From an uncultured Eubacterium sp. (GTDB taxonomy: Bacteria > Bacillota > Clostridia > Lachnospirales > Lachnospiraceae), in NCBI GenBank assembly GCA_910579075.1, contig CAJTSV010000023.1, forward strand, positions 1 through 36,695: a DNA stretch of 36,695 bases. Direction: 5' to 3'. The notes under the pieces were generated by a model, which was given only the letters and a program-made list of their open reading frames with translations, searched no databases and was not told where the DNA came from. Positions within the stretch are counted from its first letter, which is position 1. Every line of letters starts with the position of its first letter. A program made the position numbers and the translations under genes. Positions 8,498-16,159 of the stretch are shown here, one piece after another.

Positions 8498-10726
8498 TTG
8501 GAAAAGGTTACTGGCTATATCGATAATTTTATTTACCGGAATCAGGATAACGGCTACTGTGTGCTGACCCTGAACACAGAGGACGGCGGTCTGACCTGCG
8601 TGGGCACGCTGCAAGGGGTCGTGGAAGGCATGAATGTCGAATTTACGGGCAGCTACACAGAGCATCCGTCCTATGGCAGGCAGTTTCGGGTCGAAAGCTA
8701 TGAGGAAAAAGAACCGGAGGACGAATTTGCAATTGAGCGGTATTTAGGCTCGGGAGCGGTCAAAGGAATCGGTGCAGCGCTTGCAGCACGGATTGTGCGT
8801 AAATTTGGCCGGGACACATTCCGCATCATTGAGGAAGAACCCGAACGGCTGGCCGAAATCAGGGGCATCAGTGAGCGCAAGGCACAGGAAATTGCAGCAC
8901 AGGTGGAAGAAAAAAGAGGAATGCGCCAGGCCATGATATTCCTGCAGCAGTTTGGCATTTCCCTGGCGCTGGCTGCGAAGGTGTATCAGGCCTACGGCCC
9001 GCAGATTTATTCCATTATCCGTGAAAATCCATACCGCCTGGCTGACGATATCCAGGGCGTGGGATTTAAAATCGCGGATGAAATTGCAGGACGTGCAGGA
9101 ATCCGTGCAGATTCTGATTTCCGCATCCGCAGCGGCATTCTGTATGCCTTGATGCAGGCGGCACAGGACGGCCACACATATCTGCCGCAGGATGTCCTGA
9201 CTGCACAGGCAGCCGGGCTGCTTGGCATTGAAGCAGAGCTGATTACAGGCCATTTTATGGAGCTGGCCATTGCCCGCAGAATTGTTATGAAAGAACAGGA
9301 CGGACAGGTACAGGTTTATTCCGCTTCCTATTATAATATGGAGCATAATACAGCTTTTATGCTTCATGAACTGAATGTCCGCTCCCGGCTCGAAGGGCCG
9401 GATGCCATATCCCGGGAATCCCAGATAAAGTCTATCGAAAAACACGCGCATGTAGCTTTGGATAAATTGCAAAAGCAGGCGGTCTGCGAAGCGGCAGATA
9501 ACGGCGTTCTGATTATTACCGGCGGCCCGGGTACCGGCAAGACGACCACGATAAACGCCATTATCCGCCTGTTTGAAATGGAAGGGCTGAATTTTGTGCT
9601 TGCAGCGCCGACCGGAAGGGCTGCCAAGCGCATGAGCGAAACGACCGGGTATGAAGCACGTACCATACACAGGCTGCTGGAAATCAACGGCGGCGTGGAA
9701 GGGAATGCCGGATTTGAGCGTAACGAATCCAATCCGCTGGAAGCTGATGCGGTCATTATTGACGAAATGTCCATGGTGGACATTGCACTGATGACTTCCC
9801 TGCTAAAGGCTGTCGCGCCGCCGGCCCGCCTCATACTGGCCGGAGACATTAACCAGCTGCCAAGCGTCGGGCCGGGCAGCGTCTTAAAGGACATGATTGA
9901 CTCCGGTGCATACCGGGTTGTGCGCCTGACCAGGATTTTCCGCCAGGCCAGCCAGAGCGATATTATCGTCAATGCACATAAAATCAACCGCGGGGAGCCT
10001 GTCACGCTGGATAACAAAAGCAGTGACTTTTTCTTCCTGAAACGCTATGACGCAGATAAAATCATTAACGTCGTGCTCCAGCTTGTCGTGCAGAAGATGC
10101 CGAAATATGTCGATGCTTCGATGTATGATATCCAGGTGCTGACCCCGATGCGCAAGGGGCTGTTAGGCGTAGACCGCCTGAATACGGTATTACAGCAGTA
10201 CCTGAACCCGCCGTCAGCGAAAAAGCAGGAAAAAGAACGCGGCGATACGGTGTTTCGGGAAGGCGATAAGGTCATGCAGATAAAAAACAATTACCAGATA
10301 GAATGGGAAATCAAAAACCGCTATGGAATCGCAGTGGAACGCGGCATGGGAATCTTTAACGGGGACATGGGCGTTATCCGTTCCATCCGGGATATTACCC
10401 AGCTTATGACCATTGAATTCGACGAAGGCCGGACTGTGGAATATCCGTTTAAAATGCTGGACGAGCTGGAGCTGGCATATGCCATTACCATCCATAAGTC
10501 GCAGGGCAGCGAATATCCGGCTGTCGTAATCCCCCTGCTGGGCGGCCCGAAAATGCTGATGAACCGCAATCTTTTGTATACAGCAGTTACAAGGGCAAAA
10601 AAATGCGTGACGATTGTCGGGGATGAGCGCACCTTCTGCGACATGGCGGAAAATGTGAGCGAGCAGAAGCGTTACTGCGGGCTGAAGGCCCGGATTCTGG
10701 AACAGGAAGAAGGGAGTGAAATATAA
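8498..10726 (+). CDS. recD2: RecD2-type (RecD/TraA family) SF1 helicase
   Basis: ATP-dependent 5'-3' DNA helicase of the RecD2 family, found in bacteria where RecD is not part of RecBCD; implicated in replication-fork and repair processes. The 742-residue length is typical. An N-terminal OB-like segment (GTLQGVVEGMNVEFTGSY) is followed by helix-hairpin-helix repeats (GSGAVKGIGAALAARIVRKF, GISERKAQEIA, NPYRLADDIQGVGFKIADEI). Walker A is GGPGTGKTTT (residues 342-351), with Walker B IIDEMSMVD and C-terminal motif VI AITIHKSQGSEYPAV plus LLYTAVTRAKK. The start codon is TTG, chosen because ggggagag lies just upstream and the N-terminus matches the family. It follows a terminator, so it probably has its own promoter, though none is clear in 8446-8497. 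comFC follows with a stop/start overlap. Confidence 0.95.
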   Translation: MEKVTGYIDNFIYRNQDNGYCVLTLNTEDGGLTCVGTLQGVVEGMNVEFTGSYTEHPSYGRQFRVESYEEKEPEDEFAIERYLGSGAVKGIGAALAARIVRKFGRDTFRIIEEEPERLAEIRGISERKAQEIAAQVEEKRGMRQAMIFLQQFGISLALAAKVYQAYGPQIYSIIRENPYRLADDIQGVGFKIADEIAGRAGIRADSDFRIRSGILYALMQAAQDGHTYLPQDVLTAQAAGLLGIEAELITGHFMELAIARRIVMKEQDGQVQVYSASYYNMEHNTAFMLHELNVRSRLEGPDAISRESQIKSIEKHAHVALDKLQKQAVCEAADNGVLIITGGPGTGKTTTINAIIRLFEMEGLNFVLAAPTGRAAKRMSETTGYEARTIHRLLEINGGVEGNAGFERNESNPLEADAVIIDEMSMVDIALMTSLLKAVAPPARLILAGDINQLPSVGPGSVLKDMIDSGAYRVVRLTRIFRQASQSDIIVNAHKINRGEPVTLDNKSSDFFFLKRYDADKIINVVLQLVVQKMPKYVDASMYDIQVLTPMRKGLLGVDRLNTVLQQYLNPPSAKKQEKERGDTVFREGDKVMQIKNNYQIEWEIKNRYGIAVERGMGIFNGDMGVIRSIRDITQLMTIEFDEGRTVEYPFKMLDELELAYAITIHKSQGSEYPAVVIPLLGGPKMLMNRNLLYTAVTRAKKCVTIVGDERTFCDMAENVSEQKRYCGLKARILEQEEGSEI

Positions 10727-11460
10727 TCAGAAACAAAACCGTTTGCCATCCGCGGAATATCGCAAAGGTTATTCTGCGCCAGCTCTATCCCGATCGCTGC
10801 CCGGTTTGTGACCGTGTCCTGCATGACGTGCTTATCTGTCCTGGATGTGCAGCAAAGCTGGCATATGTTTCACAGCCTGCCTGTTACCGGTGCGGCAAGC
10901 CCTTAGACAATGAAAGAACTGAATACTGCGCAGACTGTGCAAAAGAACGGCATGAATTTATCCAGGGGCGTGCGGTATTCCGCTATGAGGGGCCGCTGCG
11001 CGGGCTGTTATACCGCTATAAGTATGCAAACCGCAGGGACTATACCGAATTTCTTGCCACGCAGGCAGCCGGCCGGCATGCTGCGTGGGCGGTAAAAATC
11101 CAGCCTGACCTGGTTATTCCGGTTCCGCTTGCGAAAAAAAGAATGCGCCAGCGCGGCTATAACCAGGCGGAGCTGTGTGCCAGGCGTTTTGCACAGCTTG
11201 CCGGACTGCCGTTTGATGCCGGGCTGCTTGTGCGGACACGCAATACCGTGCCCCAGAAAGAGCTTTCTGCAAAGGAACGAAAAAATAATCTGAAAAATGC
11301 TTTTAAAATAAACAGAAATGTAGTAAACTTAAAAAGAGTCCTGCTCGTGGATGATATTTATACGACAGGCAGCACGATAGATGCGGCAGCACTCGTATTG
11401 AAGCAGTCGGGAGTAAAGGAAGTATATTTTCTGTGCATCAGTATCGGGCAGGGACAGTGA
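10726..11460 (+). CDS. comFC: ComFC-type phosphoribosyltransferase-like protein with a non-standard start
   Basis: ComFC/GntX-family protein: zinc fingers plus a PRTase fold, needed for DNA uptake in competent bacteria and also found in non-competent ones. The C-terminal PRPP loop VLLVDDIYTTGST is intact. Four CxxC pairs are seen: CPVC, CPGC, CYRC and CADC. The first ordinary start in frame is GTG at 10828, but that removes the CPVC pair (10798-10809), which pairs with the next one. The frame is open back to the stop at 10717-10719, and the recD2 stop (TAA 10724-10726) is followed by TC, giving TAATC where TAATG overlaps are common. I therefore place the start at ATC 10726, 9 bases after gggag, as a probable altered ATG. 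ATA 10723 and ATT 10771 are alternatives. The yvyF-like gene follows, as in B. subtilis. Confidence 0.8.
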   Translation: MRNKTVCHPRNIAKVILRQLYPDRCPVCDRVLHDVLICPGCAAKLAYVSQPACYRCGKPLDNERTEYCADCAKERHEFIQGRAVFRYEGPLRGLLYRYKYANRRDYTEFLATQAAGRHAAWAVKIQPDLVIPVPLAKKRMRQRGYNQAELCARRFAQLAGLPFDAGLLVRTRNTVPQKELSAKERKNNLKNAFKINRNVVNLKRVLLVDDIYTTGSTIDAAALVLKQSGVKEVYFLCISIGQGQ

Positions 11461-11564
11461 GGAACCACGCAGAATAACCTGTTCGCAAAACCGGGCGGGC
11501 TGTTTTACGGCAGTTCCTGGAATCTGATTCATAAAAATGGAACATATAAGGAGGGGGCGTTCAA

Positions 11565-11969
11565 ATGGACGTAAGGACGTGTAAAAGCTGCAAGCGGCTG
11601 TTCAATTATCTGTCAGGACCGGTAATCTGTCCGTCGTGTGTAGAAAAACTGGAGGAAAAGTTTAAGGAAGTAAAAGATTTTATCCGTGAAAATCCGCATT
11701 CATCTTTGAAAGAAGTTTCCGAAGCGAAAGAAGTTTCCGTAAAACAGTTAAAGAACTGGGTACGTGAAGAACGCCTGAGATTTGCAGATGATTCGCCGGT
11801 AGGCATCGAGTGCATGAACTGCGGCGCCATGATTAAGTATGGCAAGTACTGCGAAGCCTGCAAGGGAAAAATGATTAATAATTTAAGCCACGCAGTGGAA
11901 GAAGAACCAGTAAGGCGTCCGGAACCAAAAAAATCGGACGGAAACAGGATGCGGTTCTTAGATACCTGA
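11565..11969 (+). CDS. yvyF: YvyF-like zinc-binding flagellar operon protein
   Basis: 134-residue protein resembling the YvyF family (TIGR03826 type, 'flagellar operon protein'), a regulator-like protein located between comFC and flgM in B. subtilis. It has two cysteine clusters: C6-x2-C9 with C22-x2-C25, and C83-x2-C86 with C96-x2-C99. Between them lies a helical segment (residues about 33-73, including SLKEVSEAKEVSVKQLKNWV) that looks like a helix-turn-helix. The C-terminal 30 residues are charged and probably disordered. The ribosome site (aaggaggggg) is excellent. Unlike the B. subtilis order, no flgM, flgN-like or flgK gene follows; the gene ends in a terminator. Family assignment is from remembered motif layout and synteny. 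Confidence 0.8.
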   Translation: MDVRTCKSCKRLFNYLSGPVICPSCVEKLEEKFKEVKDFIRENPHSSLKEVSEAKEVSVKQLKNWVREERLRFADDSPVGIECMNCGAMIKYGKYCEACKGKMINNLSHAVEEEPVRRPEPKKSDGNRMRFLDT

Positions 11970-11993
11970 CAGACTGCAGGAGCAGAAAACGCA

Positions 11994-12024
11994 AAAGAGA
12001 GTGCAGACCGCATTCTCTTTTTTT
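11994..12024 (+). terminator. Intrinsic terminator after yvyF
   Basis: 11-bp stem (aaagagagtgc 11994-12004 with gcattctcttt 12010-12020, one G-U pair), 5-base loop, T tract running to 12024. It lies 24 bases after the yvyF stop and closes the recD2-comFC-yvyF set. Confidence 0.85.
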
Positions 12025-12161
12025 GTAACAGTTCAGGCAGGCTGAACTGTTACTTGCAAAAATCCATTGAAAATCGCTTCGCGATGGGATTTTTGCACAC
12101 CTGAATCATGTTCTTACGGTCTTTGCAGCAAGATGCAAAGACCTGCCTGAACTGTTTTTTT
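12025..12161 (+). repeat. Composite palindromic intergenic element
   Basis: Three hairpins in tandem: 12025-12035 with 12043-12053 (11 bp, perfect); 12055-12065 with 12087-12097 (11 bp, perfect), enclosing a smaller hairpin 12073-12077 with 12081-12085; and 12118-12127 with 12134-12143 (10 bp, perfect). In addition, the first arm (12027-12039, aacagttcaggca) is perfectly complementary to 12144-12156, which runs into seven Ts. The first arm can therefore pair with either of two partners. It fills the space between the yvyF terminator and the next promoter and contains no coding sequence. It could be a dispersed REP/MITE-like repeat or a structured RNA. Confidence 0.75.
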
Positions 12162-12195
12162 CATACTTTTTTCACGGATGCGCCGACAAAAAATC

Positions 12196-12224
12196 TTTTC
12201 ATATACAAATGGCTGTGTTATAAT
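12196..12224 (+). promoter_or_regulatory. Candidate sigma-A promoter for the cdaA/polysaccharide run
   Basis: TTTTCA (12196-12201), 17-base spacer, perfect TATAAT (12219-12224), 42 bases before the ATG at 12267. It is the only clear promoter between the yvyF terminator and the long codirectional gene run. Confidence 0.65.
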
Positions 12225-12266
12225 AAAAATAATATTGTGGTAAATCAGGCATATTTTGGAGGTAAT

Positions 12267-12683
12267 ATGATAGATACAGAACGTGTCCGTGAGATGACAA
12301 AGCTGTCTGCTTATGAAACGCATGAGGGAAAACAGTACCGCCAGGCTGTACGCTATTTCCGCAGCGATTTTGTTGGAATCCATGTGATAAAAGGCTTTTT
12401 CAGCGGAACAGCTGCATTCGGCATCTGCCTGGTTATGTGGGGGGTTTATCACCTGGAAGAACTGATTGCAGGCTTAGGCAGCATGGACCTGATACAGCTT
12501 GGAACTGACATACTGGTAAGGTATCTCTTTTTTCTGACGGTTTATCTGGCAGCCGTTGCAATATATGCAAATGTATACCATGCGGCTGGCACAAAAAACA
12601 TGAAACGGTATTACCGCCGGCTGAAACGCCTGGGACGGCTTTACGAAGAACAGGAAAGCCGTTCAGCGCCGATGCGGCGATAG
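12267..12683 (+). CDS. Uncharacterised two-helix membrane protein
   Basis: I do not recognise this 138-residue protein. Two hydrophobic segments are visible (residues about 41-62 and 82-105), linked by a short acidic loop, with an N-terminal charged part and a strongly basic tail (KNMKRYYRRLKRLGRLY) that should face the cytoplasm. The start at ATG 12267 is chosen over an upstream in-frame ATG at 12108, because tggaggt sits just before it and because the promoter (-10 at 12219-12224) and palindromic element fall inside the longer version. It lies 9 bases before a second membrane protein, then cdaA; a role linked to the c-di-AMP synthase or to wall assembly is only a context guess. Confidence 0.75.
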   Translation: MIDTERVREMTKLSAYETHEGKQYRQAVRYFRSDFVGIHVIKGFFSGTAAFGICLVMWGVYHLEELIAGLGSMDLIQLGTDILVRYLFFLTVYLAAVAIYANVYHAAGTKNMKRYYRRLKRLGRLYEEQESRSAPMRR

Positions 12684-12692
12684 GAGGAGCGT

Positions 12693-13718
12693 ATGACAGT
12701 TTTATTGGAATTCAGAGAGGGAATCCGCAGTTTTTATGGAAAATATGAGGCTTATCTGCTGCCGGCAGTCAAATTTCTGCTTGCGTTTACGGTCTTCTTC
12801 CTGATTGACTATAAAATCGGGTATATGGAACGGCTTAACAGCATGGCGCTTCTGCTGATTCTCGCACTGGCCTGCTCGATTCTGCCGATGGGAGTCATGC
12901 TTCTGGCAGCCGGAGTGCTGCTTACGCTGCACTGCTATGCTTTATCGATGCCGGTAGGTGTTATGATGCTGGTGATTTTTGCCATTATGTACCTTCTGTA
13001 TTTCCGGTTTGCGCCGCGCTGTGCATGGAATGCGCTGCTGTCGCCCATTGCATGCATGCTTGGCATACCATATGTCATGCCTGCTGCAAACGGGCTGCTC
13101 CAGCAGCCGCTGGCTGTGATTCCGACCATCTGCGGCATCATTACCTTCTATTTCCTGGATGGCGTCATGGCAAATGAAACAAGCCTTGGCGTTATCGGGG
13201 AGGATGAGGACTTTATCAGCAAATTCCGCGAAATTATCAGCCAGTTTGCCGGAAACCGCGAAATGTACCTGGCCATTGGTGTTTTTGCCGTGACGGCGCT
13301 GATTGTTTATGTTATCCGCAGGATGTCTGTGGATCACGCGTGGACGATTGCAATCGTGACCGGAATGCTGGTCGAGTATCTGGGATTTTTTATCGGGTAT
13401 ACGCAGATAGGCTTAAGCAGCATGACCGTCCGGCTGACAGGCGGCTGCGCAGCCAGCGTGCTGATTCTGCTGGTTCTGCAGTTCTTTTTCTTTAATCTGG
13501 ATTATTCCAGGACAGAACGCGTGCAGTTTGAGGACGATGAATATTATTATTATGTCAAGGCTGTGCCGAAGCGCTATGTGCGCGCAAGGGAAAAGACCGT
13601 GAAAAAAATCAGCGGAAACAGCCGCAGCCGCAGATATAACCGGGACGGCGTGACCCGGGAAGAACTGATGGAAGACATGAACCTGTTGGAAGATGATGAG
13701 GAAAACCAGCGTTACTGA
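12693..13718 (+). CDS. Uncharacterised polytopic membrane protein upstream of cdaA
   Basis: 341 residues, family unknown to me. About eight hydrophobic segments can be picked out (around residues 24-40, 50-66, 66-82, 88-104, 112-130, 138-157, 190-208, 218-238 and 252-268, some possibly re-entrant). An acidic loop at about 165-182 follows the sixth. After the last segment comes a cytoplasmic tail of about 70 residues with an acidic/tyrosine cluster (FEDDEYYYYVKAVPK, about 279-293), then a basic patch (KISGNSRSRRYNR) and an acidic end. Start ATG 12693 is preceded by aggagg. The gene is 35 bases before cdaA. Its length and composition are consistent with a real, expressed gene; function cannot be told from sequence. 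Confidence 0.75.
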   Translation: MTVLLEFREGIRSFYGKYEAYLLPAVKFLLAFTVFFLIDYKIGYMERLNSMALLLILALACSILPMGVMLLAAGVLLTLHCYALSMPVGVMMLVIFAIMYLLYFRFAPRCAWNALLSPIACMLGIPYVMPAANGLLQQPLAVIPTICGIITFYFLDGVMANETSLGVIGEDEDFISKFREIISQFAGNREMYLAIGVFAVTALIVYVIRRMSVDHAWTIAIVTGMLVEYLGFFIGYTQIGLSSMTVRLTGGCAASVLILLVLQFFFFNLDYSRTERVQFEDDEYYYYVKAVPKRYVRAREKTVKKISGNSRSRRYNRDGVTREELMEDMNLLEDDEENQRY

Positions 13719-13753
13719 GGCAGAAAAATAAGGGATAAAAGAAGGAAGGATGT

Positions 13754-14659
13754 GTGAACGTGCAGACATTTATCAGTACAATGCAGAGATTTGCGGAAAA
13801 GTATATGTACTGGATTACACCGCAGAAAATAAGGTCGACAGATGTAGTAGAGATATTTATTATTGCATTTTTGTTATATCATGTGCTGGTATGGATTCGG
13901 GGGACCCGTGCATGGATGCTGTTTAAAGGAATCCTTGTTATCCTTATCTTTATTCTTGCAGCGGCTGTATTCCAGATGAATACCATTCTCTGGCTGGCGA
14001 GCAGGACTGTGAATGTTGCCCTGATTGCCCTTGCGGTTATTTTCCAGCCCGAACTGCGCAAGGCTTTGGACCAGCTTGGCCGCAAAAAATTTGTGACGGC
14101 CTTGTTTGATTTCGGAATGTCGCAGGACAGCGGAAGGTTTGGCGACCGCACGATTAACGAGCTGGTCAAGGCTTCCTTTGAAATGGGCAAGGTTAAGACC
14201 GGAGCGCTGATTGTCGTAGAGCAGGATATTGTGCTTTCGGAATACGAGCGTACCGGAATCGAGCTGGATTCCGTTCTGACAAGCCAGCTTCTGATTAATA
14301 TATTTGAAAAAAACACCCCGCTTCATGACGGGGCCATTATTGTCCGGGGAGACAGGGTTGCGGCGGCGACCTGCTACCTGCCGCTTTCTGACAGCATGAC
14401 AATCAGCAAGGAGCTGGGAACCAGGCACCGCGCGGCTATCGGCATCAGTGAGGTCAGTGACTCCCTGACGATTATTGTATCGGAAGAAACAGGGGCGGTT
14501 TCCACTGCAAGGGGCGGAGTTATTCAGCGGAACCTGACACAGGACGGACTGCGTGAGGAACTGAAAATCATTCAGAATGCAGAGTCGGAAGAAACCCGCC
14601 TGCAGTCACTGCAAAGGAGGCTTAAGAATGCTAAGAAACGCCGTAAAAATGCTGACTAG
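13754..14659 (+). CDS. cdaA: Diadenylate cyclase CdaA
   Basis: Membrane-bound enzyme that makes cyclic di-AMP from two ATP; c-di-AMP controls potassium and osmolyte transport and wall homeostasis in Firmicutes. Three N-terminal membrane helices (about residues 30-100) precede the DAC domain. The catalytic motifs are intact: DGA at residues 192-194 (LHDGAIIV) and RHRAA at 224-228 (GTRHRAAIGISEVSD). The 301-residue length is a little above average because of a charged C-terminal tail (RRLKNAKKRRKNAD). Start is GTG 13754 behind aaggaagga; a second GTG two codons later is equally possible. It overlaps the cdaR start by 32 bases, indicating translational coupling. The cdaA-cdaR-glmM order is the standard Firmicutes arrangement. 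Confidence 0.97.
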   Translation: MNVQTFISTMQRFAEKYMYWITPQKIRSTDVVEIFIIAFLLYHVLVWIRGTRAWMLFKGILVILIFILAAAVFQMNTILWLASRTVNVALIALAVIFQPELRKALDQLGRKKFVTALFDFGMSQDSGRFGDRTINELVKASFEMGKVKTGALIVVEQDIVLSEYERTGIELDSVLTSQLLINIFEKNTPLHDGAIIVRGDRVAAATCYLPLSDSMTISKELGTRHRAAIGISEVSDSLTIIVSEETGAVSTARGGVIQRNLTQDGLREELKIIQNAESEETRLQSLQRRLKNAKKRRKNAD

Positions 14660-16154
14660 GAATCTGGGCCTGAAGCTGCTGGCACTCCTGTTTGCAGTGG
14701 CGATGTGGATGGCAGTTGTGAATCTGGAAGACCCGGTGATTAACAAGCGGTTTACCGTTGCTGTTACGGTAGAAAATGATGAAGTCATTACAGCAATGAA
14801 TAAATACTATGAAATAGAAGCGGAATCGGCAAACGTGACATTTAGCGTGCTTGGCAGCCGCAGCGTGGTTGATACGTTAAGCAGCCTGGATTTTAAGGCA
14901 ACCGCAGATATGAGCCAGCTGATTCAGAAAGAAGATGGAAATGTCGTTCCGGTAGAAATAACAGCGCTGCGCCATTCCAGCCAGCTGACGATTTCCAAGC
15001 GTACCAGGGAGCTGAAGGTTACGCTGGCAGATTTGATGCGCCAGGCATTTATGATTCTGCCGAACCCGCAGGGGGAGCCGGCAAAGGGATATGCGCTTGG
15101 CACGCTGTCCGTGGAGCCGAACCGGTTATGGGTTTCCGGGCCGAAGGAAGTCGTTTCACAGATTGATTCGGTCAAGGCTTCCATTGATGTATCGGACATG
15201 AGCACGGATATATCCGACAGCGTGGTTCCGGTTCTTCTGGATGAGCGCGGAGAAGAAGTCGATACGACGCGGCTGGATCTGAGCCTGGAAATTGTGACGG
15301 TAAAAGCAAATATCGTGCCGAAAAAAGCAGTTCCGGTCAAAGTAAATTACAGCGGCAGGCCGGCAGAGGGCTTTGAAGTCATTTCGGCAGATACAGACCC
15401 TGCAGAGGTTACGATAAAAGGCAGGTCTGAGATTTTGAATGCCATCAGCGCCATTACCATACCGGAAGATGTCATCAGCGTGGAAGGCGTGGATGAAAAA
15501 TTTGAACAGAAGGTAGATATTAACCAGTATCTGCCGAGCGGGGTATCTTTGGAAAATTCAAAAGAAGCAACCGTAACGGTCAGGATTGATATTGAGCAGC
15601 TGGAACGCAGGGTATTTACCATTCCGGTGCGCAATATCCGGGTGGATGACCTGCCGGAAAAATACAGGCTGGAATATAACGAACGGAATGCAGAGATTGA
15701 AATATATGGACTTACCGATGATTTGGACCAGCTGACAACGAATGCACTGCGTCCGGTACTGGCTGTGAGCGGGCTTGCACCTGGAAGGCATGTAAGGCAG
15801 CTGCAGCTGACACTGGATGAGAAATATGTGGTAGGGGAAAATGTAATTTCTTTTACGATTTACTCTGAAAACAGTGAAGATGATTCCGAAGGGGATGAAC
15901 CAGACAATCCTGCGGAGGGCGGTTCCGGAGCCGGAGAAGGCGACGGCGGTACTGCGGCGGACCAGGAAGGGGAAGGTGAGCCGGATGCAGGCACGCAGCC
16001 GGACGAAAGCCCGGACACGGGAGACAGGGAAGCCGAAGCAGATGAACAGACCACGGCAGACAGTGAGTATACAGGGGAAAGAGAAGATTTGGGGGAAAAT
16101 GAAGATTCAGGACAGAATGAAGGTTCAGGACAGAATGAAGATTTGGAGGAATGA
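14628..16154 (+). CDS. cdaR: CdaA regulatory protein CdaR (YbbR domains) with acidic tail
   Basis: Single-pass membrane protein whose extracytoplasmic YbbR repeats modulate CdaA. A signal-anchor (GLKLLALLFAVAMWMAVVNL, about residues 12-31) is followed by about four YbbR-like beta repeats; the phrase RLWVSGPKEVVSQIDSVKA is typical. Start ATG 14628 is chosen because aaaggagg lies 8 bases upstream and the family begins right before the helix; an upstream in-frame start at 14577 lies deep inside cdaA and lacks support. The last 95 or so residues (from about 415) are an extreme Glu/Asp/Gly-rich tail, not part of the YbbR fold, ending in short repeats (SGQNE twice). The DNA there has a 17-base direct repeat (16106-16122, 16124-16140). 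glmM begins 5 bases after the stop. Confidence 0.93.
   Translation: MLRNAVKMLTRNLGLKLLALLFAVAMWMAVVNLEDPVINKRFTVAVTVENDEVITAMNKYYEIEAESANVTFSVLGSRSVVDTLSSLDFKATADMSQLIQKEDGNVVPVEITALRHSSQLTISKRTRELKVTLADLMRQAFMILPNPQGEPAKGYALGTLSVEPNRLWVSGPKEVVSQIDSVKASIDVSDMSTDISDSVVPVLLDERGEEVDTTRLDLSLEIVTVKANIVPKKAVPVKVNYSGRPAEGFEVISADTDPAEVTIKGRSEILNAISAITIPEDVISVEGVDEKFEQKVDINQYLPSGVSLENSKEATVTVRIDIEQLERRVFTIPVRNIRVDDLPEKYRLEYNERNAEIEIYGLTDDLDQLTTNALRPVLAVSGLAPGRHVRQLQLTLDEKYVVGENVISFTIYSENSEDDSEGDEPDNPAEGGSGAGEGDGGTAADQEGEGEPDAGTQPDESPDTGDREAEADEQTTADSEYTGEREDLGENEDSGQNEGSGQNEDLEE
16106..16140 (+). repeat. 18-base-period direct repeat in cdaR 3' end
   Basis: Two identical 17-base copies (ttcaggacagaatgaag) at 16106-16122 and 16124-16140, period 18, encoding two SGQNE units of the acidic CdaR tail. 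The period is a multiple of three, so copy-number change would keep the frame. Confidence 0.85.
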
Positions 16155-16159
16155 AAAGA

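Noticed and set aside
8744..9670. 308-codon open frame on the minus strand inside recD2
   Set aside because: Antisense to a conserved helicase, no family motif, odd composition. A shadow frame.
12108..12266. Longer N-terminus for the two-helix membrane protein
   Set aside because: This part covers the palindromic element, the -10 box and the promoter; a better ribosome site and start lie at 12267.
14577..14627. Earlier start for cdaR inside cdaA
   Set aside because: No ribosome site and no signal-anchor context; 14628 has aaaggagg at good spacing.
16106..16140. CRISPR-like repeat
   Set aside because: Only two copies, no spacer, and coding in frame within cdaR.
16151..16159. Earlier ATG for glmM
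   Set aside because: Only 1 base from the ribosome site; the later ATG gives the usual MGRMFGTDG start and normal catalytic serine number.
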